Shown here piece after piece: positions 52,701-63,658 of a stretch of 64,000 bases of DNA. This DNA is from Isochrysis galbana (taxonomy: Eukaryota > Haptophyta > Isochrysidales > Isochrysidaceae). The notes beneath the pieces were generated by a model. It had not been told where the DNA came from. It saw nothing but the letters and a program-made list of their open reading frames with translations, and ran no database searches. Positions within the stretch are counted from its first letter, which is position 1. Each line of letters begins with the position of its first letter. Made by a program: the position numbers and the translations under genes. The stretch lies in assembly GCA_018136815.1 (NCBI GenBank), contig CM030943.1:797975-861974 (forward strand). Direction: 5' to 3'.

Positions 52701-55700
52701 GAACCGTTGACATGCACGGGCGCGTACCCTCGCCTGCTTGGACACGGCTCAATGCCACGGTGGAAGTCGGCGCCGCCGAGATTCTCCTCGAAACCGTCGT
52801 GGACTGGCGAGCAGGCGACGAAATTGTTATCGCCTCCACCTCATACGAGAGCGCTGAGGCCGAAAAGGCCGTCATCACGGAGGTGGTCACCGTAAGCGAC
52901 GCCGCCGGAGCCAACTTCACCGTGCTCCGTCTATCCGAGCCCATCGCCCACCGCCACCTCGCCATGGTAGAGGAGCACGGCGGACGCCGCATTGAGATGC
53001 GAGCCGAGGTTGGCGTTCTCACTCGCGACATCCGCTTCTACGGCACTGACGTCGATGAGGCGCCTCAGTACAGGTCACTATACCTTGGTGAGACAGGCGC
53101 TCGAATCATTGCAGCCAAGTACCGATCAGCCTCACATGCGGGTTTTTTTCAAGAGTCCGGAGTGCTCCGATTGTCGGGCGTTTCCATGTGGCGCGGCGGT
53201 GTCAACGGCTACGACGATCGGCCTTCGATCGGCGTTTTCGATGTAGGCATTGATGGGAAGCAATCCTTCCTCGTCGGTTGTGTGGTGAACGTCAGCTATA
53301 ATAGCGGGATGCAAATCCGACACACAGGGGGCATGATGATCCGAGAGAATATCATCTATTCTACGCTTGGATCCAGCGTCTTGGCCGAATCCACAGGCAA
53401 CGCGTACCTGCGCAATCTCGCCCTGAGTGCTGTCACCCGGCTCACATATCGCCAACGAGAGAAGCGCTCCAGCGTTTTCTCGCAGAATTGGATCGACTAT
53501 GTTGCCAACTTTGATATGAGGGGAGGCGCACTAGGCGCAGCGCGCGGCAACACCATGATCGGAAACGCCGCCGCCGGGTCGGAGCGCATCGGATTCAAGA
53601 TGAGCGTCCCGCCGTCGAGCTGCGGCGACCCGTCTTGGGTCTTCGAGGATAATGTCGCACACTCTCAATCGTCGCTCGGCTTCGGCGTGCACAGGTCGCC
53701 GCATGCCAAGTGTGTGCGAGTTGTACGGCTCACGCTCTATCGCATCTGGACCATGGCCGTCTTTGGCTCTACCACGTACGACTCAATCACGTTCATCGAC
53801 CTTCGTGTCGCAGACTTTAAGGCCGGCATGCATTGGCAGGCTGCGGGGCCGCGCCTTGCCTCGCCGGCGAAGCGCGTCGTGGTGCAGGGCGCGCTCTTCC
53901 TCGGCCGTAGCTTGTCGAACGGGGATTGCAGCGACGAATGCCTCGCTTCTGGCGCATCGGTTGAACAATGCATCGGTCGACCGTCCAAGGTTGACAAGTG
54001 GGCGTGGGAAGCCACCGCTACGCAAAGCGCCCTGTACCTGTTTGGACAGGAACGAGGCATTGCGCTGGGGATCCCCGTCGGGCTGCCGTGGCACTCCGCA
54101 GGCAATGGATACCCTGGACTCTCAGGCGATTTCCGGATCGTAGACACGACCTTTGCTCGATTCATCGAGTCGAAGTGCGGCGTCACCTCTCGTGTACTTG
54201 CGTCTTCGTGTTCCGCCGAGGTGCAGGCACCGATGTTCTTCGAACGTCTCAAGCTCATCGATGTCAACCGCTCCACTCTGATTGGGTTTTGCAACCCCCG
54301 CAGGGGCTGGATCCAGATTAGTGACTGCGTCACGATGGATTGTGATGGACCGAAGTTCAGTCTGTTGCATGACTTGGACGGCTCGCTGACAGGAGGCGGT
54401 TCCAACTCGTCAGTGATGTCGGAGGCCGAATTCATGAATGAGTTCCGTGCCGACGGGGTGACACCGACCGGATACAACATCCCCGCAAAAGCTCTGTATG
54501 ACAGAAACCCCTATGGCCGCCGGCAGCTTGGCAGCGACAAGCGGGGTCCCGTTGTCGAGCTCGATAAGCAGCACCGCAGCCTTGCGCTTACTAGCACAGC
54601 TGCCTCGGAGGAAGAGATTGCGTACAACGGGTACGGAGTTTACCGCAAGGGATGCACCCATCACCCCCTGTGGAAGGCCTACGAATGCCGCAGTTCGGAC
54701 ACCGCAAACATAGGGGACATCCTCATCCCGGCACGGTTCGTGATCGAGTCCTTGGACAAGGACACCGAGACACGCGTACTAGTGCCTGTGACGCTCATTA
54801 GCGGTGGCTATGTGACATTCATGAATGGTGGGATGGATTACGGATGGTGTTTCGGGTATACCTGCTTGCGCCGTCTCAGTACTTTCCACACGACCGTCAT
54901 GATCAACCGCCAGTACGACTTGACCTTCACGGGTACCAACCCGCAGTCACTCCGCTTGATGATGCCTGAGGCGTCGACCACAGCTCGAGTGCTAGTTGCA
55001 CTCTGGTATAGCTCACCCAACAAGCTTGAAGTGTATCGCAGGGGGGTCTACGTCCCGGATCTAAACCCGTCTCCGTACGGTGATGACCTCGACATGCCTA
55101 CGCTGCAGAGTCATTGTGGCGCGAACGCCTTCGTCGCTTCGCACAACAAGTTATACATGCTGGTGTGCGGCGATGAAATGAGCGGTGCAGGCGGTCTCAC
55201 CATTCGAACCGTCCCCATCATAGTACTACAATTTGGGATCGAGGTCAGCGTGGAGGACTTTTTTAATCCTGAGACGTTGGTGAGGAACATTTGCTCGCTG
55301 CTTCAAGTGCCGCCAGACCGCGTCAAGGTGGTGTCGATTGTCGCCGGCAGTGCCGAGCTGACATTGCAACTCGAGGCGGAAAATCCGTGCAATGCGCTCA
55401 ATTGCGGCGAGCGCGGACGCTGCGACCCCGATCTAGGGACGTGCACGTGTGACAACGGGTGGACGACGCCTGCGAGTGACATCTGTGAGGATTGCGCCTG
55501 CACGCAGATGGTCTGCCACGAGTCCTGTGTTACCTGCACCTCTCCGGGTGACGTGTCAAGCGACTGCTTGACGTGCCCCAACGATCGGCCATTGCATCAC
55601 GGTGGCACCTGCACGGCAGCCTGTGGCAGCGCCCTCTATATCGACGGCGCTGGTGTGTGCAGGCCCTGCCACAACAGTTGTGCTGAGTGCTCGGGCCCCG

Positions 55701-58700
55701 AAGCTGACGAGTGTACTGAATGCGGCTTGTTCCAGCCCTTGTTTGAAGGCAGGTGCTTGCCGGTTGGTTCCGATTGTCCGGTAGGCTTTTATGCCGATGT
55801 GGAGCGCGTTTGCCAGCGCTGCGACTCCTCGTGCGCGGCATGTGATGGCAGAGGAAGCTCCTCCTGCACTGCGTGCGTGGAGGATGCCTGCGCATTTCGA
55901 GGCGCTTGCCCGTCGACGCGCAGGCCCTTCTTGCTGCGGGGAGTATGCCTATCTGCTCCCCCAGTCGGCTACTTCGCAAGTGGCCTCGACGTGCTCGCCT
56001 GTGATGCGGCTTGCAAGCGCTGCCGCGGACCCAGCAGCGTCTTGGACGCACAGCACTGCCTTGAGTGTGCTCAAAACGCCCAGGCAGGGGTGGTGTGCGG
56101 TATAGACCCGAGCCGCTGCATGCCCGGCTGCCAGCTACTCTGCGAGCAAGGCAAATTCCTCGCCGCAGACGGCGTCACTTGCGAGCCCTGTCACAACTCG
56201 TGCGAAAGCTGCAACGGGGCCGGCGCGTCTAATTGCTTGTCGTGTAAGTCGCTCGACTTTGGTTTACCGGCGTTGAGCGCCGGCTCTTGTCTGCCATCCT
56301 GCCCTGAAGGCGAGTACCTCGCGCCCGATTGGGCATGCTCCGCATGCCACCACACCTGCAACACTTGCAGCGGGGCGGCAGGCAGCGATTGCTTGACGTG
56401 CGCTGCGGCCACACCGTTCTCTCACAACGGCGTGTGTGTTACGGCTTGTCCCTCCGGCACCGCAGCTGACGCCAACAGCAAGTGCCTACCTTGCGCACCC
56501 ACATGCGGCACGTGCAGCGAGCCATCCTCCCCCACATCGTGCACCTCGTGTGTAGTTGGAGGGACCTGGCCTTGGCTTGGGACAGATCAACGTTGCCTCA
56601 ATGCTTGTGACCCGGGCTCGTTCGGCGTTGTGTCGGCTGAAACTGGCCAAATGCAGTGCGTCGCCTGCGATCCTTCCTGTCTACGCTGCAAGGGCGAGGG
56701 CCCCGTGGCGTGCACTGCGTGCAAGAGCTCCGAGCTGCTGGTGGGAGGCCACTGCGATGCTAGCTTCCAAAGCGTCTCCAACGCAAGCGAATCCTATGAC
56801 GACCTCGTGGCGAAGGCAAGCAAGTTCACTAGTCTCGCGCGCTCCGGTGCACTCGACACCGGCTATACCTTGACTAAAGTCGTGCTAGAAACACCGCCGC
56901 CTATCGCCACCGCCAGGAGTGATGCTACCGAGGTTGGATACGCTCGAGGGGCAGTGCAGTTGGTTACGCTAACCGGCGACGCCGACTGGAGCGGGTCATT
57001 CTCACTCGCTTTCAATGGAGAGGCCACTGAGAAGGAGATAGAGCTGCAAGATGGCCCTGAGATTGTGCGGCTCTTGCTAGACGCCCTGCCGACCGTTGGT
57101 TCGGTAGACGTGAGGGTGAATGTCACAACGGGGCCGGCCCACAATAGTTCCATTCAGATCGAAGTCACGTTCACATCGACGGGCACGCCGCTCAATAAGG
57201 GGGAGCTGCCACTCATCGAGGTCAACGCCTCCAATGTCGCCGGTCTGTCGAACGTCCAAGTCTTAACGAGCGTCGTAGGCCTACCGGAAACCAACTTTAC
57301 GTACGAGGAGCAGGCAGTGCATGTGCACGCTGACGCGCTCGTCTACTCTGCCGATGGCACGCTCTCTGGCGGCGCGCTGCTATGCTTTAAGGGCGCGTGC
57401 ACGGAGCCTCTACTTCCTTCTGCCAGCGCAGCTGATTACTACGCTGCCCTGACCGAACTCGAGACCATCGGTGCGGTAGAAGTGTTCGGTCTCCCCGCGA
57501 ATAGCACGGGGCAGAGCATGCGCGTCCGCTTCTACCCGGACGGCAACCCGCCTCACTTCGGGCCACAGGAGCTCATCACCCTCGATTTGTCTAGCATCTT
57601 CAGTAACAGCACATCTGCTAGCTGGGCTGAGGGGGAGCCGCTTTGGTGGGTCGAGCGTCTTGTGCCTGGGCAGTCTCCCTTCGATGAAGATCAGGTCGAA
57701 GTCGTCGTCAAGCCCGAGACTCCAACGTCGACGGACTTACCCGTGATACAGGTCGCGCACGTGTGCGGGAATGGTGTGCGGACTACAGCTGAGCAATGCG
57801 ACGACAACTCGACGATCGGCGGCGATGGTTGTAGCCCGTTCTGCAACATTGAACCGGGATGGGCTTGCCGAAGCATAAACCTTTTTGACGGAGTGGGTGG
57901 CCTTGACGAGTGCATTCCAGTGTGTGGCGACGGCATGCGCATGAGCGGCAGGCTGATCAGTGAGGCCTGCGACGACAACAACACGGTGCCAGGGGATGGT
58001 TGCGGCCCCTCTTGCGAAATTGAGCCCGGTTTCGAGTGCTCCGGTGGCTCGTCGCGCACCAAAGACTTGTGCCGCGCTCGGTGTGGCGACGGCCTGCGTG
58101 TGGCCCACGAGGCCTGCGACGACGGTGACTCAGCATCCTCGGCATGCCTGGCGTGCTCGGCCATCGCAGATGGCTGGACGTGTTCCGGCGGCAGCGCCAA
58201 CGCCGCTGATGTGTGTGTGCCATGCCACGAAAGCTGCGCAACGTGCTCGGGGCCGAGGAGCGACCAGTGTGTTTCGTGTGCTCCAGCGTATCCCTTTGCC
58301 GACGGGAGCACCTGCCTTGCGTCTTGCACGCCAGTGGGCAAATACCCTGTCCTGGCCTCCTTGGGTGGTCTCATCTCGCGCACCTGCCAGCCCTGCGCCT
58401 CCAACTGTGGCACCTGCAGTGGTCCGACGAATAGTTCCTGCCTATCTTGCGATCCTCTCGGCGACATGCCGTACCATCACGCATCCTCCTGCCTAGACAG
58501 CTGCCCTCGTGGCACTTTTGTGAAACTCGAAGCAGCGACGGGCCTGCTTTCTTGTGCGCCATGCCACGAGTCATGCGAGAAATGTGTCGATGCGCAGTCG
58601 ACTGCGTGCACGTCCTGCCCAGTATCCGGCACGCCATACGCTGACGGGGGCTCCTGCGTTGCTGTGTGCCCCGACAAGAGCTTCGCAGATACAAATGGTG

Positions 58701-61700
58701 TCTGTGTCCCATGCGACGAGACTTGTGGCACGTGCACCGGATTGCTCCCCACTGACTGCGTCACCTGTCGACAAGATGGCAACTTCACGTCAGGCGTCTG
58801 CATGTACCCTTGCGACCTGAGCGAGTTTCTGGCCTCGAATGGCACGTGCGTGGCCTGCGACTCGTCGTGCAAGACGTGCACCCTTGCGGATGGAGCGGCG
58901 CGCGCTGTGTGCACTAGTTGCAACCTCGCCAACCCGGATGCCTTCTTCTTACACGATGGGGCCTGCGTCGCTTCATGCCCCGAAGGGACATTTGTGGACA
59001 GCCACATGCGTTGCCAGACGTGCGATGCGTCGTGCGGCACGTGCAATGGCCGGACGTCCACCGACTGCCTCAGCTGCGACCCAGCCGCAGAGGCGAAATA
59101 TGCGTATGGCACGCAATGCTTGACTTCGTGCCCGCCGAGCATGTTCGCCAATGCCGACCTCCGCTGCGAGGCTTGCTCCCCGAATTGCCTCGCATGCAAC
59201 AGCAGTGGGTCAAACAACTGCACGAGCTGCCCGCCCTTGCTGCCGTACAATCACATGGGCGAATGCCGCGCCGCTTGTCTGTCGGGGCACTTCGCCACTG
59301 ACGGCAGCAAAGTTTGTGAGCAGTGCGATCCGACGTGCGCAGAATGCTCTGGTCCCACTTCTACCCGCTGCACCAAATGCCCGGCTCACCGTCCTCACCT
59401 GCAGCCCGACGGCAGCTGCCAATGCAATAGCGGTTTTGCCGCGGGGCCGGGGTCATGCGAGGACGTCAACGAGTGCGCCCTCGGGACGCACGACTGCTAC
59501 AACGCCACTCTTTGCACCAACACCCTCGGCTCTTTTTCATGCGCCTGTCCAGCCGGATACGAGGACGTGTTGGGCGATGGAAGGGAGTGCCTTGATATTG
59601 ATGAGTGCGCACACGATGGAAGCAATGACTGCGACCCTCGGGCAGTCTGTACCAACACCGACGGCTCCTATACATGCAAGTGCTCGGAGGTGGGATTTGA
59701 GGGCATTGGTTCCATGTGCTGGGATATTGACGAATGCCGCCTCGGCACGTACGAGTGCGCTCCTGAGGGCGGGCTGTGCATCAATACGGAAGGTGGGTAC
59801 ACCTGTGCCTGCGCCCCCGGATGGAGAGGAGACGGCGCCACTTGCGTCAACATCGACGAGTGCGCGGAGGCTATCGACACATGTGATCGCTCGAGGGCGA
59901 CATGCATGGACGTTCCCGGATCGTATATTTGCACATGCACCGATGGATATGGTGGCGATGGCACCGTGTGCCATGCGCCACCGCCCAGCCCGCCGCCGCC
60001 CAGCCCGTCTACGCCACCCCTAAAGCCACCATCATCGCCTCCGAGTCCGCCGCCACCCCTGCGGCCACCCCTCCCGCCTCCGAGTCCGCCGCCACCCCTG
60101 CGGCCACCCCTCCCGCCTCCGAGTCCGCCACCACCGCCCAGCCCGCCAACACCGCCTAGCCCGCCGCCACCGCCCAGCCCTCCACCGCCGCCTCCGAGCA
60201 CGCCACCCCCACACACCCCACCTCCAAGCAGGCCGCCGTCGCCCCCGCCCCCACCCCCCTCGCCGCCCCCATCACCGTCGCCGCCATCCCCTCCGCCCCC
60301 GTCGCCGCCATCCCCTCCGCCCCCGCCTTCGCCGCCAGCGCCGCCTTCTTCAGCCCCATTGTTGCCACCGCCTTCTCCGCCGCCGTCCTCTCCGGCCCCA
60401 CCACTCCCACCGCCCACCCCGCCGCCGCCATCGCCGCCGCCGCCGCCACCGCCGCCGCCGCCGCCACCGCCGCCGCCGCCGCCAAGCCCACCTCCTGACC
60501 CACCCCCACCCGTAGCGCCTGACGGGGCCACGGTGGCGTTCGACGTCATCTTCGACGCGACGGTTGCGGGAGCCGTCGAGGACTTCAACCAAACCGAGTA
60601 TAGACTCGCGCTTTCGGAGCTGACTGACGTAGCCGCCGAGAACATTAGTCTGACCATCACCGCGGCCAGCGTTCGAGTCATCGCGACGATACGCATAATT
60701 GCTGATGAGACACAGGGTGCCTCGACGTCAGCAGGCGAAGTTGCCTCGGTGCTGTCCTCGCTGGAACTCAACGATGCATCTTCTCATCTCGGGGTAACCT
60801 TTGAGGAGATTATGGGCACCAACGTTGTGAAGGTCATCCTGCCCGCGCCGACGCCGCCTCCAAGGGCGCCGCAACTTGATCCCACTGTTGGATTGGGTGG
60901 TCAGCCGTCAGCAGGCATCAGGCTCGTAGTGGGGCTATCCGCTACGGCGGTCGTGCTCACAGCGCTTGCGCTCTGCCTCGCCCTCAGATGCTGGTATCGA
61001 CGGTCGTGTGGAAGCCATTTTGAGAAGGTGTTTCTCAGGAGGAGCGATGCCTGCATGACGAAGGCTTCAGCAGCGGATGCGGACGGCTGGCCGCTCAAGC
61101 AAGCTTCTTCTGCGGTTGAGGAGGACGACGTGTCTGTCCCGGCGCCTTTGGCGCATCTGAAAGAGCTGGATGTCTCGCAGTCTGCCAAGATCAACGAGCC
61201 AATGAGTAGAGTGTCTACGCCTCTTCCGTCGCAGGCGACGATGGCATCACCCGACCCACCCGCGGCGGCCGGACCTGCCGAGGCCGAGGCAGCCACGTCT
61301 ACGCAAGGTCCCGCTGAGCTGTGGAAACAGCAAAGTGATGGGACGCCCGCTGCAATCGTGCCATCGCTGACACGATCAACGCCGTCGAGTACGGAGGAGA
61401 GCAGTATAATGCGCACCCTGGAGGAGACAACGTCGCCGAGTCACCGCTCTGGTTCGCGCAGCCATGCAGGCAGTCGACCAAGTACGAGACCAGTCACTCC
61501 TGTCTCGGTCGGCCCCCTGCTGCCGGATCGCTCCGCGCGCAACAGTCCCGTGCCTCTCGGGCTGTGCTCTGCGAAGGGCTGCTGGCTGCCCCCCACGCCG
61601 CCAGAGAGCCCCTCTCCTTCGGCCATTCCCACGTCCTCGCGCATCTTGCTGGGGATTCGGCCCCCGCCTAGGATTAGACCCAACCCGATACAGTTCGTCG

Positions 61701-61873
61701 AGGGCTGGTCCTGCCCCACAGAGCATCCGGCAGGGCGTGCAGATGGAACTGACGGTGAGCCAAACAACAGCTCTGCTCCTGCCGCACGCAAGGGCCACAC
61801 AACCGGCGAGGGCGGTCCCCGGGCGCCGCCTCGCGCGCAAACCGACGGTACGGCACGCCCGAGCAGCTCGTGA
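40794..61873 (+). CDS. Giant fibrocystin-L-like (PKHD1L1-type) type I membrane protein
   Basis: Exons 40794-41174, 41268-41479 and 41581-61873 give 6,961 residues; the introns are 93 bp (phase 0) and 101 bp (phase 2). The ATG at 40794 opens a clear signal peptide (MRASPLLSLLLVLGASC). Domains by residue: TIG units to about 330; PA14 about 330-482; WSC about 1011-1090 with eight-cysteine pattern; a TIG array about 1105-1900 (SVSPSSGSVAGG-type openings); discoidin-like about 2365-2505; TIG; G8 from about 2618 with beta-helix; LamG-like about 3583-3728; second G8 from about 3792 with beta-helix; furin-like cysteine repeats about 4800-5260; DUF4215 units (CGNGVRTTAEQCDDN) about 5590-5745; more cysteine repeats; four EGF-Ca about 6159-6329 (DVNECALG, DIDECAHD); Pro-rich stalk about 6329-6509; SEA-like segment; TM helix about 6644-6668; tail about 290 residues. 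TIG-G8-beta-helix order is the PKHD1L1/TMEM2/CEMIP hallmark. Likely surface adhesion or recognition; function not demonstrated. Confidence 0.9.
41974..42432 (+). other. PA14 domain of the giant protein
   Basis: LLHLFFVGQ, YFTPPVDGAYTFFIRGG and QRYWMELHGYEGSGWGLLQV give the PA14 beta-barrel pattern, a carbohydrate-binding module in many adhesins. It stands near the N-terminus, as in animal fibrocystin-L. Confidence 0.8.
44018..44257 (+). other. WSC domain of the giant protein
   Basis: It starts YAGCYRSLPG and continues with EACAERCSN, KCSCLS and CSWGCQP spacing, typical of the eight-cysteine WSC carbohydrate-binding domain of fungal and algal surface proteins. It is not a normal part of animal PKHD1L1. 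Confidence 0.75.
48840..50480 (+). other. First G8 domain and parallel beta-helix
   Basis: G8 begins with TTWGGGPLPVEGDSVVIPAG and has the eight-glycine spacing. EVGLLTRNVKVLGS leads into helix turns with the PLHFHMSGAVRESYVR and NRAITLHGVHYLRVHYN pattern found in TMEM2/CEMIP/PKHD1L1. Confidence 0.85.
52360..54400 (+). other. Second G8 domain and beta-helix
   Basis: WSDPAAWPKGTVPSLGENVT opens a second G8; MRAEVGVLTRDIRFYG and MQIRHTGGMMIRENIIYS mirror the first module. The paired G8-helix modules match the two in animal PKHD1L1. Confidence 0.85.
55386..59970 (+). other. Cysteine-rich stem: furin-like, DUF4215 and EGF-Ca repeats
   Basis: Many units of CxxSCxxCxGxxxxxCxxC type, interrupted at about 56770-57750 by a Cys-poor region and at 57760-58225 by three DUF4215 (QCDDN..GDGCxxxC) units, and closed by four calcium-binding EGF domains. 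Such repeats build long extracellular stalks. Confidence 0.85.
59970..60510 (+). repeat. Pro-rich (SPPPP)n coding tract
   Basis: About 180 codons of Ser-Pro and Pro runs, ending in an almost pure CCG/CCA/CCC run at 60420-60484. It sits between the EGF domains and the SEA-like/transmembrane part, as a hydroxyproline-type stalk of algal wall proteins would. Purely repetitive, so it is prone to length variation. Confidence 0.9.
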
Positions 61874-62211
61874 GGCGGGGGCGCGCACCAGCCGCTCGCG
61901 CTCACCCCGCTCCCCACCGCCCGACGACGGAGCCACCGTCGGTGTCGGGCCCCCCCCCGACCCCCCGACGCTCGACGTCGGCCGAAGGTTCCCAACGGCT
62001 ATTTATAGTTATTTATAGTTATTTTGGGGAGTTTTTGTTGTTGTAAGGTGGTTGTCTCCCATTATTTATAGTCTGTGATGTGTCTCGGCACCAACCCTTA
62101 ATTACAATTACAGTCAACGCCCACCATTCCACCCCCCGCGCCAGTTGTAGAAGCGAGTTACGAGGCCGAGAGTTACCACATTTTCCAAAGAGCTAGGGCT
62201 AGGGCGGTCAA
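61874..62211 (+). other. 3' flank of the giant gene
   Basis: It holds repeats of TATTTATAGT (61998-62070) that may include the polyadenylation region, then a transition to retroelement sequence at TAGGGCGGTCAAAC (62210-62223). No gene. Confidence 0.4.
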
Positions 62212-62511
62212 ACAGTGTTTTTTATAAGGGGTGAAAAAATGACCATCTCAGAATTGAGGAAATTTGAGGATTTTTTTGGGAGAAAGTTCCCAATACACCC
62301 AACTAGCACATATCCGGGGCCCATTAGGACCCGGACCCCCCCCTTGGGCCCCCACAACAAAACGTAATCAAAAACAAACAAAAGACGCTAAAATCGCAAA
62401 AGCTTAAGAAGCCCAACTTCGAACCGATGCCGGGCGCGCTGCGTGGCCGTTTTCGACGATCCATCCGGATGAGGGACCCCACCAGATACCACATACGCAT
62501 ATCCCACCCGG

Positions 62512-63658
62512 ATGGTCACGCCAATCGGGCAGGCCGCGCGCCGAACCCTCGACACGTACCTCCGCGCCTACCATGACCACCTTGGTCACCCAGGTGCGAC
62601 AAAGATGTCTACCCTACTTCGTACTCGAGTGTACTGGCCTGGCTTGTCCGCCTCTGTATCGGAATACGTTCGAGAGTGCCACGAATGCACTCTTGGCAAA
62701 CCGTTACCGCGACCGCTCGCCCTTCCATCCGGCCTTTCCATCGGTTCCTATCCATTCGACGTCGTCTATTGCGATATTCTTTCGATGGCGCCCTCTCACG
62801 ATTTCGTGGCCGGCCGCTCCGGTTTTGATAAGCTGATTTTTTTCGTCGATTCTCTCTCTCGTTGGATTGAAGCTGAGCCTTGCAACGGTAACCCCTTGTC
62901 CGCGAAATGTCTAGACGTCTTCATGCGTCTCATCGTATCTCGTTATGGAGTCCCTCGCCAACTTCGGACCGACGCCGGCTCGAATCTTTGCTCTCGATTA
63001 GTTGACCTAATTCTCAAAGCGACCGGCACGGACTTGAGCACTACTGAAGCCTATCGCCACGAAGGCGTAGGGCTAGTGGAAAGAGCTCAACAAACTCTCC
63101 TCACGATGACTCGAGTCTCCAATGAAGGCGGCGCCCATTGGGTCGATCACCTTCCGTTTCTCCTCATGTCTATGCGAGCGACCGCCGGTCGCGTCGTACC
63201 CAAGTCACCCGCGGCTATCTTGTTTGGCGGTCGGGAGTCGGGAGCTTCGTCTTCCAGCTCAACTTGCTGACCCTGCTCCTGTTCTCGAGTTGCTTCCATC
63301 TCGACCTCCATGCGATGCTGTCACCTACGCCACCGAGCTCAATAAGAAGCTTCTCGAGTCGTGGCGCTCCGCCCTCGAAAGTACTCAAGAAGCCCAACGT
63401 GAATCGATGCGCTCCGCCTCTCAAAAGTCTAAACTCGGTGTCACCTTCAAACCAGGAGACAGAGTTTGTCGTCGAATCCCTGGCCACGCCATGGGTAGGC
63501 AACCCAAGAAAAGGATAGATTTAGACGAGCTAAGACCCGCATTTCACATAAGCGACAAAGGCAGGCTCAAACCCAGCGAGGAGCTAGCCAAGCTAGCCGC
63601 CAAACTGGGAATCGAGCACGCTGTCCAAGAGACCGTGCAAGGTGAGGAGGACGAATGA
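62512..63658 (+). pseudogene. LTR-retroelement integrase fragment with a frameshift
   Basis: 62512-63270 encodes the HHCC zinc-binding part (HLGHPGATKM .. CHECTLGKP) and the integrase core with catalytic D in VVYCDIL, D in LRTDAGSN and E in GVGLVERAQQ. A +1 shift near 63228 is needed to continue into 63228-63658, whose LNKKLLESWRSALESTQEAQ and FKPGDRVCRRIPG segments are the normal integrase C-terminal region. Protease, RT and RNase H are not seen upstream, so it is a truncated, frameshifted pol. It differs from the chromodomain element at 5 kb in its C-terminus, which lacks a chromodomain. Confidence 0.8.

Noticed and set aside
59668-60771. Long Gly-rich minus-strand frame (367 codons)
   Set aside because: It is the complement of the Pro-rich coding tract of the giant gene; the composition is entirely explained by that repeat.
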